A DNA stretch of 28,866 bases from Leptolyngbyaceae cyanobacterium CSSed165cm_216. Lineage in GTDB: Bacteria; Cyanobacteriota; Cyanobacteriia; Phormidesmidales; Phormidesmidaceae. A program made the position numbers and the translations under genes. Shown piece after piece: positions 7,005 through 14,347 of the stretch. Every line of letters starts with the position of its first letter. Position 1 is the stretch's first letter. Where the stretch lies: contig SLIY01000069.1 in assembly GCA_007135385.1 (NCBI GenBank), positions 1-28,866 of the forward strand. The letters run 5' to 3'. The notes below the pieces were generated by a model. That model worked only from the letters and a program-made list of their open reading frames with translations. It searched no databases and was not told the origin of the DNA.

Positions 7005-8846
7005 GTGAACAAACGGTGGAGAAATGCAGGTCTGTACGCTTTGCTCGTAGTCGTGGTCATTGCCCTGGCCACGGCCATCTTTGATGGCTCTGGCCAGGAA
7101 ACCCAAACCTGGCGCTACAGCAAGTTCTTAGGCGCTGTACAAAACAACCAAATTGAGCGGGTCAGCATCAGTGCCGATCGCACCCGCGCCCGCTTTACCG
7201 ATCCCGAAGGCAACGGTCAGGTGATAGTCAACCTGCCCAACGACCAGGAGCTCATCAACACCCTGGAAACCAACAATGTCGACATTGTGGTGTTGCCCCA
7301 AAGCGACGACAGCGTTTGGGTGCGCGCCTTCAGCACCCTGCTAATTCCCGTATTGCTGCTAGGGGTACTGTTCTTTGTGCTGCGGCGAGCCCAGAGTGGT
7401 CCCGGTAGCCAAGCCATGAACTTTGGTAAATCCAAAGCGCGGGTACAGATGGAGCCCCAGACTCAAGTCACTTTTGGGGATGTGGCTGGGATTGAGCAAG
7501 CCAAACTAGAGTTGACCGAAGTGGTGGACTTCCTCAAAAATGCCGATCGCTTCACCGCCGTTGGGGCCAAAATTCCCAAAGGGGTGCTGCTGGTGGGTCC
7601 TCCAGGAACTGGTAAGACCCTGTTGGCCAAGGCGGTCGCTGGGGAAGCTGGAGTCCCCTTTTTCTCGATCTCTGGTTCCGAGTTTGTGGAGATGTTTGTT
7701 GGGGTTGGGGCCTCCCGGGTGCGTGACCTATTCGAACAGGCCAAAGCCAACGCCCCTTGTATCGTATTCATCGACGAGATCGACGCCGTCGGTCGTCAAC
7801 GGGGCGCCGGTTTGGGTGGCGGTAATGACGAGCGCGAACAAACTCTGAACCAACTGCTGACCGAAATGGACGGCTTCGAGGGCAACACTGGCATTATTAT
7901 CATTGCTGCCACCAACCGTCCTGATGTATTAGATGCGGCCCTGCTGCGTCCCGGTCGTTTTGATCGCCAGGTGGTGGTGGATCGGCCCGACTATGCTGGT
8001 CGTCTGGAAATTCTCAATGTCCATTCCCGTGGCAAGACCTTTGCCAAAGATGTGGACTTGCAGAAGATTGCCCGGCGTACCCCTGGCTTTACTGGAGCTG
8101 ACCTGTCTAACCTACTAAATGAGGCAGCTATCCTAGCGGCCCGGCGCAATCTCACCGAAATTTCCATGGATGAGGTGAACGACGCCATTGATCGAGTGCT
8201 GGCTGGTCCCGAGAAGAAAGATCGGGTGATGAGCGAAAAGCGCAAAGAGCTAGTGGCTTACCATGAAGCGGGTCACGCTTTAGTGGGTGCACTGATGCCC
8301 GACTATGATCCGGTACAGAAAATCAGCATCATTCCCAGGGGCCGAGCCGGTGGGTTAACTTGGTTCACCCCCAGCGAAGATCGCCTGGAGTCTGGCCTGT
8401 ACTCCCGCTCTTATCTGCAAAATCAAATGGCGGTAGCTCTGGGGGGCCGCATCGCGGAAGAAATTATCTTTGGCGAAGAGGAAGTTACCACTGGGGCTTC
8501 TAATGATTTGCAGCAGGTGGCTCGTGTTGCCCGGCAAATGGTGACCCGTTTCGGCATGAGCGATCGGCTGGGGCCTGTGGCTTTGGGTCGTCAGCAGGGC
8601 AATATGTTCCTGGGACGCGATATTGCCTCTGAGCGCGATTTTTCAGAAAGTACAGCAGCTACCATCGACGCTGAAGTCCGTTCCTTGGTGGATGAGGCTT
8701 ATCGGCGTGCTAAAGAGGTGCTGACGGGTAATCGTCATATCCTTGATCAACTGGCTAATATGCTGGTGGACAAGGAAACGGTAGATTCTGAAGAGTTGCA
8801 GCAGCTGCTGACCATCAATGAAGTGCGCATGGCCACCATTGCCTAA
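7005..8846 (+). CDS. ftsH: ATP-dependent zinc metalloprotease FtsH (FtsH3-like)
   Basis: A complete 613-residue FtsH. An N-terminal membrane helix (about 8-27), a small lumen- or periplasm-facing domain and a second helix (about 108-127) precede the AAA+ module: Walker A GPPGTGKT at 198-205, Walker B IVFIDEID with Asp257/Glu258, and second-region-of-homology ATNRPDVLDAALLRPGRFDR. The zinc protease motif HEAGH is at 420-424. FtsH hexamers extract and degrade membrane proteins; in cyanobacteria they clear photodamaged D1 during photosystem II repair. The N-terminus MNKRWRNAGLYALL resembles, from memory, the FtsH3 type that partners both FtsH1 and FtsH2; this paralogue call is less certain than the family. 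The start is GTG, with GGAGG at 6990-6994 placed 10 bases upstream. An ATG-less start and a 200-base leader suggest an independently regulated single gene. Confidence 0.97.
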   Translation: MNKRWRNAGLYALLVVVVIALATAIFDGSGQETQTWRYSKFLGAVQNNQIERVSISADRTRARFTDPEGNGQVIVNLPNDQELINTLETNNVDIVVLPQSDDSVWVRAFSTLLIPVLLLGVLFFVLRRAQSGPGSQAMNFGKSKARVQMEPQTQVTFGDVAGIEQAKLELTEVVDFLKNADRFTAVGAKIPKGVLLVGPPGTGKTLLAKAVAGEAGVPFFSISGSEFVEMFVGVGASRVRDLFEQAKANAPCIVFIDEIDAVGRQRGAGLGGGNDEREQTLNQLLTEMDGFEGNTGIIIIAATNRPDVLDAALLRPGRFDRQVVVDRPDYAGRLEILNVHSRGKTFAKDVDLQKIARRTPGFTGADLSNLLNEAAILAARRNLTEISMDEVNDAIDRVLAGPEKKDRVMSEKRKELVAYHEAGHALVGALMPDYDPVQKISIIPRGRAGGLTWFTPSEDRLESGLYSRSYLQNQMAVALGGRIAEEIIFGEEEVTTGASNDLQQVARVARQMVTRFGMSDRLGPVALGRQQGNMFLGRDIASERDFSESTAATIDAEVRSLVDEAYRRAKEVLTGNRHILDQLANMLVDKETVDSEELQQLLTINEVRMATIA

Positions 8847-8859
8847 AACGTCGGTACAG

Positions 8860-8882
8860 ATCCCAGGGCAGAACCCTGGGAT
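8860..8882 (+). terminator. Strong hairpin after ftsH
   Basis: ATCCCAGGG (8860-8868) and CCCTGGGAT (8874-8882) form a perfect 9-bp stem with a 5-base loop, 13 bases after the ftsH stop codon. No U-tract follows, so it may protect the mRNA 3' end or work with the terminator at 8992 rather than terminate alone. Confidence 0.5.
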
Positions 8883-8991
8883 GTCCCGCAATTCATGGCC
8901 CATCAGGCCAAGAATTCTGAGAGCTTGACATCCTGTATCGAGGCTCTAGGTTCTAGATAACAGCTGACAAGCAAACTAATCACTGCCAAGT

Positions 8992-9028
8992 AAAGGGACG
9001 CCCTGTTTAGGACGTCCCTTTTGCGTTT
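8992..9028 (+). terminator. Intrinsic terminator between convergent ftsH and PRC-barrel gene
   Basis: AAAGGGACG (8992-9000) pairs with CGTCCCTTT (9013-9021). The loop region adds an inner CCT/AGG stem, and TTTTGCGTTT overlaps and follows the 3' arm. Between two convergent genes it probably acts for ftsH and, more weakly, in the reverse direction. Confidence 0.7.
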
Positions 9029-9054
9029 GGTTCCAGCGGTTACCCTACCTTCCC

Positions 9055-9711
9055 CTACTCTTGTGCTGAATCATCAGCATCAGGGGATTCCCCTTTAACC
9101 TTGTGGGCTAAACCCTGGGCTCCTTTCTGCAAACCGGCCAAATCTTGCTTGGTACGCTCGTAGTCGGCTTGAATAAAGTCACTGGCTTGGGTGAGTTTAG
9201 CCCCTAGGCCTGGGGTGTATTGTTGGGGGGTTTCGACGGCGGATTCCAGCACAATTACCCGCTTTTCACCCACACTGGAAATAGCAATAGGCGCAAAGGT
9301 ATAGGTGCCCTCCATCAGGCCCTTCCACCCGTGGGGGGCAAACAGGTAGCCAGTGACTCGACCAGACTCCACCTCAAAGAGTAAATCGGTGACCTTGCCC
9401 ACCATATTGCCGTGGTCGGTCAAAATCTCGAAACCAATGGGCGCTTCTGTCATGTCAGGAGAGCTAGTCTGGGGGCTGTCGCTCACGCGGACAAGGATGC
9501 TGTCTTTACCAACTGCCTCGATTTGATCCCAGCTAAAGGCTCGTTTCGTGCTGCCTAAAAAACCTGACTTGCAAACTAGCCCAGTGACTCGCTGCGCCTG
9601 AGCGTCTACCAACAATTGAGCCGTCTGACCTAGCTCTTCCACAGTTTGGCGATTTAGGACTGGACGCTTGAGCAGTTTGCTAAAGGCTAAGGTTTGTGCA
9701 GCGGTGGACAT
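9055..9711 (-). CDS. PRC-barrel domain protein
   Basis: A soluble protein of about 218 residues with two PRC-barrel-like repeats. The first (about 8-75) contains VLNRQTVEELGQTAQLLVDAQ and RVTGLVCKSG. The second (about 95-165) contains GFEILTDHGNMVGKVTDLLF and GRVTGYLFAP. The C-terminal 60 residues are helical and end in an acidic tail. PRC barrels occur in photosynthetic reaction centre subunit H and the RNA-processing protein RimM and are usually interaction modules. In cyanobacteria this two-barrel type is common and of unknown function. I chose the ATG at 9711 because GGGAG lies about 9 bases upstream; an in-frame ATG at 9750 would add 13 residues with no ribosome-binding site. It is transcribed alone, convergent with ftsH. 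Confidence 0.85.
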   Translation of the reverse strand: MSTAAQTLAFSKLLKRPVLNRQTVEELGQTAQLLVDAQAQRVTGLVCKSGFLGSTKRAFSWDQIEAVGKDSILVRVSDSPQTSSPDMTEAPIGFEILTDHGNMVGKVTDLLFEVESGRVTGYLFAPHGWKGLMEGTYTFAPIAISSVGEKRVIVLESAVETPQQYTPGLGAKLTQASDFIQADYERTKQDLAGLQKGAQGLAHKVKGESPDADDSAQE

Positions 9712-9990
9712 GGTCAAAGACTCCCAGAACCAATACGTAATGACTGACATCTTAATTCTAGTGCCGGGGAATCAGGTTTACCTCGATCGCCCATCTGAGC
9801 CACAGAGGGAACCCGATCGCAGCCTGGATCCAGGTATGCCCAGGTGTTCAAGAAGCTTTAAGCCAACAACCAGGCTAGCGACCAGCACTTCTATACTAAA
9901 AGGTAAGAGTGTTTCATCTAACGTTGATACTCGGCACTCGGCAGGGTTACTTCTCATCACTTCCCAAATTATTTTACTGAGGTATCCACC

Positions 9991-10278
9991 ATGGAAGACC
10001 GATCGACATCCCAAGGAAAGATGGAAGCCCAGCTTCAGGAATGGGGGGCCAAGCTAGACGAAATGCAGGCTAAGGCCAATCAAGTCAGTGCGGATAAAAA
10101 AGCAGACCTGGATCAGCAAATTGCGGCATTAAGGGCTAAGCGCAATGCTATGCAGCAAAGACTGTCTGACCTGACCGCCGCCAGTGATGATGCCTGGCAA
10201 AGTGTGAAAGTGGGGCTGCAAGAGGCTTGGCATGATCTGAGGCAGGGTTTTGAGGAAGCGGCCTCTAAGTTTAAGTGA
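9991..10278 (+). CDS. Small coiled-coil protein
   Basis: This 95-residue protein is almost entirely amphipathic helix: charged heptads run from about residue 10 to 60 (KLDEMQAKANQVSADKKADL), followed by SDDAWQSVKVGLQEAWHDLRQGFEEAASKF. Similar short proteins with the conserved ASDDAW...G...AW.DL pattern are widespread in bacteria and annotated only as coiled-coil domain-containing. There is no signal peptide or membrane segment. GAGGT lies 7 bases before the ATG. It is divergent from the PRC-barrel gene across about 280 bases in which I see no other gene. Function is unknown; it may be a stress or membrane-associated helper protein. Confidence 0.85.
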   Translation: MEDRSTSQGKMEAQLQEWGAKLDEMQAKANQVSADKKADLDQQIAALRAKRNAMQQRLSDLTAASDDAWQSVKVGLQEAWHDLRQGFEEAASKFK

Positions 10279-10507
10279 CCTTTGGCGAGTGCTGCTCGGC
10301 AGAAATCCCCCCCTATTTGCTAAGGCGGGAACCTTTGTGTGCCCGGTCTCTCCTGTCATCCTTCTGCCTTGCTGCACTCATGCCCCCTATCTGGTCTGAG
10401 GTTCCCTGGGGCAGGGCTGCAAAGCCGGACTGAGCGCCTATCCTGGGTAAGCTATGGTTCTCGTGGTAATTTCAAGGTAGCTTTTATCCAACCAAGGGAG
10501 CGGCATC

Positions 10508-10840
10508 ATGAGGTTATTCTTAATTCTGGCCTTGCTGATCGCGATCGCGGCCGTTATTTTTTCCTTCCAAAACTCGATTCCGATCATGGTCCATGTCGGG
10601 ATTTGGAACTTTGAGGCTTCCCTAGCCCTGGTGCTACTGAGCACTCTGGGCATCGGTATTTTGATTGGCATTCTGGTATCGCTGCCTAGCGCGGTGCGTA
10701 GAACCATGGAAATTTCGAAGGATGAGCGTTACATTGAGCAGCTGAAGGCCGATCTGAATCAACAATTAGACATTGTCAGCCAGCAGCAAAAGCGGATCAC
10801 TAACCTGGAAAAGCACCTCAACTCAGGCAATGAGGCCTGA
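10508..10840 (+). CDS. LapA/DUF1049 family membrane protein
   Basis: This 110-residue protein has two transmembrane helices (about 2-20 and 39-61) around the signature FSFQNSIPIMVHVGIWNFEASLALVLL, then a basic turn and a C-terminal coiled coil (about 72-105). This is the DUF1049/LapA layout. In E. coli LapA works with LapB in controlling lipopolysaccharide synthesis through FtsH and LpxC, but cyanobacterial members are uncharacterised. AGGGAG lies 8 bases upstream of the ATG. The 229 bases before it (10279-10507) contain no gene or clear signal. It is on the same strand as the coiled-coil gene and DUF3119 but is probably transcribed separately. Confidence 0.88.
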   Translation: MRLFLILALLIAIAAVIFSFQNSIPIMVHVGIWNFEASLALVLLSTLGIGILIGILVSLPSAVRRTMEISKDERYIEQLKADLNQQLDIVSQQQKRITNLEKHLNSGNEA

Positions 10841-10890
10841 CACGGTTAGCCCCACGCCCGTCCTCATGCTGGGCAGCCCGACATATCTTT

Positions 10891-10896
10891 TATACT
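10891..10896 (+). promoter_or_regulatory. Candidate -10 box for the DUF3119 gene
   Basis: TATACT lies 30 bases before the GTG start of the next gene. No convincing -35 hexamer is seen. It would give a leader of only about 24 nt that carries the ACAGACACCG word. Confidence 0.4.
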
Positions 10897-10926
10897 CTAG
10901 GTAATCCTCTACCGAAGACAGACACC

Positions 10927-11316
10927 GTGACCTCACCTTCTAGCGCTGCTGCCACCGACCTAGCCCCCAGCTATCGCATTCCTCTGGCAATTCTGTTGCT
11001 GGCTTTACCACTACTATGGCTAAACCTGTGGCTAGGCGCCGTTGTTGGCGTATTTGGGGTGTTTTTGATGGTGCAAGCGCTGACCCTGACCCTACGGTTT
11101 ACCGACAGTGCCCTGGACATTTATCGCCGCGATACCTTAATTCGACAGTTTCCCTATGCCGAGTGGCAATACTGGCAGATTTTTTGGCCACCGGTACCGA
11201 TTTTGTTTTACTTTCGCGAGGTCAAAAGCATCCACTTTTTGCCGATTATTTTTAGCCCCAGCCAGTTGCGCACTTGTTTAGAAACTCATTGTCCTAACCC
11301 GCCAGAGTCGGCTTAG
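10927..11316 (+). CDS. DUF3119 family protein (membrane-anchored, PH-like)
   Basis: This 129-residue protein has an N-terminal hydrophobic hairpin (about 17-56, two membrane helices) and then a compact domain: LTLRFTDSALDIYRRDTLIRQFPYAEW, the invariant-looking IFWPPVPILFYFREVKSIHFLPI, and a final helix SPSQLRTCLETHC. This matches my memory of DUF3119, found in cyanobacteria and chloroplasts. The strand pattern (LDIYR, TLIRQFPY, a proline-rich strand, then a terminal helix) looks like a bacterial PH-type domain; that is inference. The start is GTG. DUF3119 commonly sits next to DUF3086, which is the next gene here, 128 bases downstream. Function is unknown. Confidence 0.85.
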   Translation: MTSPSSAAATDLAPSYRIPLAILLLALPLLWLNLWLGAVVGVFGVFLMVQALTLTLRFTDSALDIYRRDTLIRQFPYAEWQYWQIFWPPVPILFYFREVKSIHFLPIIFSPSQLRTCLETHCPNPPESA

Positions 11317-11388
11317 TCAACGGCCAAACTAAGGATGACAAGTGAGTGGAAACAAGCCGCGTTGGCGTTAACTTGAGTGCTCATCTGA

Positions 11389-11436
11389 TAGGCTGACAAC
11401 AGACACCGCAAGTAGGCTGACAACAGACACCGCAAG
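11389..11436 (+). repeat. Perfect 24-bp tandem duplication in the DUF3086 leader
   Basis: A 24-base unit beginning TAGGCTGACAACAG and ending ACACCGCAAG occurs twice with no spacer (11389-11412 and 11413-11436), ending 8 bases before the DUF3086 ATG. Each unit contains ACAGACACCG (11399-11408 and 11423-11432), a 10-mer also present at 10918-10927 just before DUF3119. No Shine-Dalgarno sequence is evident, so the duplication sits where translation initiation would be controlled. Confidence 0.9.
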
Positions 11437-11444
11437 AAATATCT

Positions 11445-12572
11445 ATGACATCAGATGAGTTTGCTAAACCAGGGTCCGGAGCTGAGGACGATGTCTTTCA
11501 ACCCGCTGAGCGCGATCGCCCCTCTGATTCATTGACATCAGGCAGTAGCGATTCATCGTCGCTCAAGTCTGACTGGAGCACCCGCATAGATGCCCTAAAG
11601 CAACAAGAATCAGATCTGAAGCGTAGTATTGCCGACTTACAGACGGCCTACAACCGGTTGACTCAAGACCAGTTCAAAAAAATTCAGACTGACATTAGCC
11701 GCATGGTTCAACAGGGTACCGCTGACCTGGAACAGCGAAAGCGTACCTTGCAGCTAGAAACTGAAAAGCTAGAGCGGCGACAAGAACGCATCCAGGCCGA
11801 AATGAAAACCACCTTTGCCGGAGCCTCCCAAGATTTGGCCGTGCGGGTACAGGGGTTTAAGGACTATTTGGTAGGTAGCCTGCAAGACTTAGCCGTAGCG
11901 GCCGAACAGTTAGACATCACCCCCCGAGAATCCGCTGCTCCTAGTGCCATGTCCTCCGAGCCAGAGGTCGTCCCCCGCCGAGGCACCCCCCGCACCGAAT
12001 CCGTGTCTCCAGAATTGGGGTTTGCCGCCAACACCTTTCAAGACCAAGCTGAGCGGGTCCGCAGCCTGTTAGATCAGTACCGCATGCGACCAGACTACTA
12101 TGGACCAGTCTGGCAATTGCGGCGCACCTTCGAGCCGATCCATGCCGAGCGGGTGTCTAACTGGTTTTTTGCCCAAGGAGGCCGAGGGGCGGTCAAGAGT
12201 ATGGGCAGCCGCTTGCAAAATGTGCTGGTCGCCTCTGCGGCCCTATCGATTCTCCATACCCTGTACGGCAATCGCCTGCGCACGCTGGTGCTATCTAACA
12301 GTCCCGAACGCTTGGGGGAATGGCGGCGCGGATTGCAAGACTGCCTAGGTATTTCCCGGGCCGACTTTGGTACGGGGCAAGGGGTGATGCTGTTTGATGC
12401 CCCAGAACCTTTGTCCCAGCGGGCTGAACGGGTGACCTCTGAAGGGGGATTACCCTTTATTCTGGTGGATGAAGCCGAGTCGGTGATTAGCTTAGCGCTA
12501 CTACAGTTCCCCCTGTGGTTGGCCTTTGCCCCCGACCCCATGAACCCAGTCACCGATTACGACTTTTACTAA
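11445..12572 (+). CDS. DUF3086 family protein with a helicase-like C-terminal domain
   Basis: This 375-residue protein has a disordered Ser/Asp-rich N-terminus (1-45), a long coiled coil (about 45-130), a variable linker and a conserved C-terminal region (about 195-370) typical of DUF3086, including LLDQYRMRPDYYGPVWQLRR and EPIHAERVSNWFF. The C-terminal part carries, in order, GGRGAVKS (245-252), TLVLSNSPERLGEWRRGL (280-297), ILVDEAES (340-347 region, Asp342/Glu343) and LAFAPDP (359-365). Order and spacing match motifs I, Ia, II and III of an SF2 helicase RecA-like domain, but motif I has Val in place of the second Gly and there is no second RecA domain. Catalysis is therefore doubtful. Known members are cyanobacterial and uncharacterised. 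It follows DUF3119, and the convergent GH13 gene ends 3 bases after its stop. Confidence 0.88.
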   Translation: MTSDEFAKPGSGAEDDVFQPAERDRPSDSLTSGSSDSSSLKSDWSTRIDALKQQESDLKRSIADLQTAYNRLTQDQFKKIQTDISRMVQQGTADLEQRKRTLQLETEKLERRQERIQAEMKTTFAGASQDLAVRVQGFKDYLVGSLQDLAVAAEQLDITPRESAAPSAMSSEPEVVPRRGTPRTESVSPELGFAANTFQDQAERVRSLLDQYRMRPDYYGPVWQLRRTFEPIHAERVSNWFFAQGGRGAVKSMGSRLQNVLVASAALSILHTLYGNRLRTLVLSNSPERLGEWRRGLQDCLGISRADFGTGQGVMLFDAPEPLSQRAERVTSEGGLPFILVDEAESVISLALLQFPLWLAFAPDPMNPVTDYDFY

Positions 12573-12575
12573 GCG

Positions 12576-14249
12576 TTAATCCAGAGCGGCTAAGATTGAA
12601 ATCTCAAACCCTTGAAGCCGCTGAGGGGATTTGATTTTGTCGCCCTTGTGGTGAGAGGTTGACAGCAACACCTGCCAATAATCCTGAGGAATGGGCTCGT
12701 CAGTGGTGAGAGCCTTTTCGTAGGAAAAATTGATCAGTACCAAAACGGTTTGCTGATCCGTTTGGCGCAGGTAGGCCAGGTGTTCGTAGGGGTAGTGAAT
12801 CAAACTCTGCCAACTGCCCCGGTGTAAGGCTTCATTATTCCGGTGCACCTGAATTAACTGACGATAGAAGTGCCAGATAGAGGTTTCATCTTGTATCTGG
12901 GTGGCGACGTTGATGGTCTTAACGTTGTCGTTGACGGGCAAATAGGGCTCAACATCTTGGCCAAAGCTAAAACCTGCCTGGGGGGAGTTGTCCCACTGCA
13001 TAGGGGTGCGGGTGCCATCTCGGGACGGTATCACTTCGCCGTCAATGTTGCCGATCACCACCTCGTCTTTAGCCATTTCTGGGGGAATATCTTCATGGTT
13101 AACCATGCCAATTTCTTCCCCATAGTAAAGAATGGGGGTGCCCCGCACGGTCAACAGGAGGGTGGCGGCGGCTTTCGCGATCGCCTCAGAGTCGATACAT
13201 AAGCTGCAATCAATCCAGCGGGATAAATGGCGGGGCAGGTCGTGATTATCAAAGAAATAGGCGGGCCAAGCCTCGGGGGGCGTGATTAACTCCTTTTTTT
13301 CAATTTCCCGCTGAATATAACCGGGATACCAAGGGCTAAGGGCAAACTCAAAGGTGAGGGGTAAGTGTAGTTCATTATTATCAACACCGTGGAAAATAAT
13401 CGAGTCGTATAAGCGACTATCGATAAAGGTTTCGCCAATCAAGACTCGCTCATCGTACTCTTCCAACACAGCCCGCATGTCTTGGATAATGTAGTGGTTT
13501 TCTGGCAGGTTTTTGTTGTAAAGGTGGTACTGGTTGTTATAGTCCTTACGATCCGTGGCTTCGAACTTGACCGGATTGTCGCGAAAGAGTTCATCCTTGC
13601 TGTATGTACTGGAGGCATCCAGTCGAAACCCATCGACTCCTAGGTCTAGCCAGAACCGCATCAGGTCATAGACAGCCTTTCGCACCTCTGGATGACGCCA
13701 GTTGAGGTCAGGTTGATTAGCGTTAAACGTGTGGTAATAATACTGCTGACGGTCTTCGTTAAACGTCCACCCTGGCCCGCCAAAGTAGGCTATCCAGTTA
13801 TTGGGTACGCCGCCATCAGGGGCTGGATCAAGCCATAAATACCAGTCATGTTTAGGGTTATCTCGACTACGACTTGACTCAATAAACCAAGGATGTTGGT
13901 TGGATGTGTGGTTAACCACCAAATCTAGAATGATTTTAATGTTGCGCCCATGGGCTTCACTGACCAGTTGCTTAAAGTCATCGAGACTGCCAAAGGTAGG
14001 GCAAATGTCGTAGTAGTCGCTGACGTCATAGCCGTTATCTACAATGGGGGACTGGTAGATGGGTGAGAGCCAGATGGCGTCTATGCCGAGGGACGACTGA
14101 CTATCCGGGTTACCATCATTGAGATAATCCAACCGCTGAATAATCCCTCGCAAATCCCCCAGACCATCACCGTTACTGTCAGCAAAAGTGAGGGGATAAA
14201 TTTGATAAATCACGCCATGCTGCCACCAGCCAGGCTCTCGAAATTCCAT
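12576..14249 (-). CDS. GH13 alpha-glucosidase-like enzyme
   Basis: A 557-residue glycoside hydrolase family 13 enzyme acting on alpha-linked glucosides. It has the (beta/alpha)8 barrel with region I DLVVNHTS (109-116), nucleophile Asp211 in GFRLDAS, acid/base Glu273 in LIGETF and transition-state Asp337 in FFDNHDLPR, plus a calcium-type loop ADSNGDGLGDL (23-33) and a C-terminal beta domain. The opening WWQHGVIYQIYPLTFADSNGDG is typical of oligo-1,6-glucosidase, alpha-glucosidase and trehalose synthase. The protein has no trehalose-synthase extension or maltokinase fusion, so alpha-glucosidase is the safest call. There is no signal peptide, so it is likely cytosolic and involved in glycogen- or sucrose-derived sugar turnover. 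It lies about 98 bases downstream of the TolC gene on the same strand; co-transcription is possible but not shown. Confidence 0.92.
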   Translation of the reverse strand: MEFREPGWWQHGVIYQIYPLTFADSNGDGLGDLRGIIQRLDYLNDGNPDSQSSLGIDAIWLSPIYQSPIVDNGYDVSDYYDICPTFGSLDDFKQLVSEAHGRNIKIILDLVVNHTSNQHPWFIESSRSRDNPKHDWYLWLDPAPDGGVPNNWIAYFGGPGWTFNEDRQQYYYHTFNANQPDLNWRHPEVRKAVYDLMRFWLDLGVDGFRLDASSTYSKDELFRDNPVKFEATDRKDYNNQYHLYNKNLPENHYIIQDMRAVLEEYDERVLIGETFIDSRLYDSIIFHGVDNNELHLPLTFEFALSPWYPGYIQREIEKKELITPPEAWPAYFFDNHDLPRHLSRWIDCSLCIDSEAIAKAAATLLLTVRGTPILYYGEEIGMVNHEDIPPEMAKDEVVIGNIDGEVIPSRDGTRTPMQWDNSPQAGFSFGQDVEPYLPVNDNVKTINVATQIQDETSIWHFYRQLIQVHRNNEALHRGSWQSLIHYPYEHLAYLRQTDQQTVLVLINFSYEKALTTDEPIPQDYWQVLLSTSHHKGDKIKSPQRLQGFEISILAALD

Positions 14250-14347
14250 AAACTTATCGCAAAACAGCTGTTTAAGTATAGGAGTCGCCGTGGGAGGGTG
14301 ACCTCACCTAAAGGGCAGAAATGACGGGTGATCAATCAGATAGATCT

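Noticed and set aside
9055..9750. Longer start of the PRC-barrel gene at 9750
   Set aside because: The extra 13 residues are not PRC-like and have no ribosome-binding site, whereas the ATG at 9711 follows GGGAG.
11389..11436. CRISPR-like repeat
   Set aside because: There are only two units with no spacer between them and no cas genes nearby, so this is a tandem duplication.
12098..12553. 151-codon minus-strand open frame
   Set aside because: It is antisense to the conserved DUF3086 C-terminal region, and its composition (Arg/Ser/Pro rich) is typical of a shadow frame.
12576..14249. Trehalose synthase as the name for the GH13 gene
   Set aside because: The N-terminus resembles that group, but the length and absence of a maltokinase-linked extension fit alpha-glucosidase equally or better.
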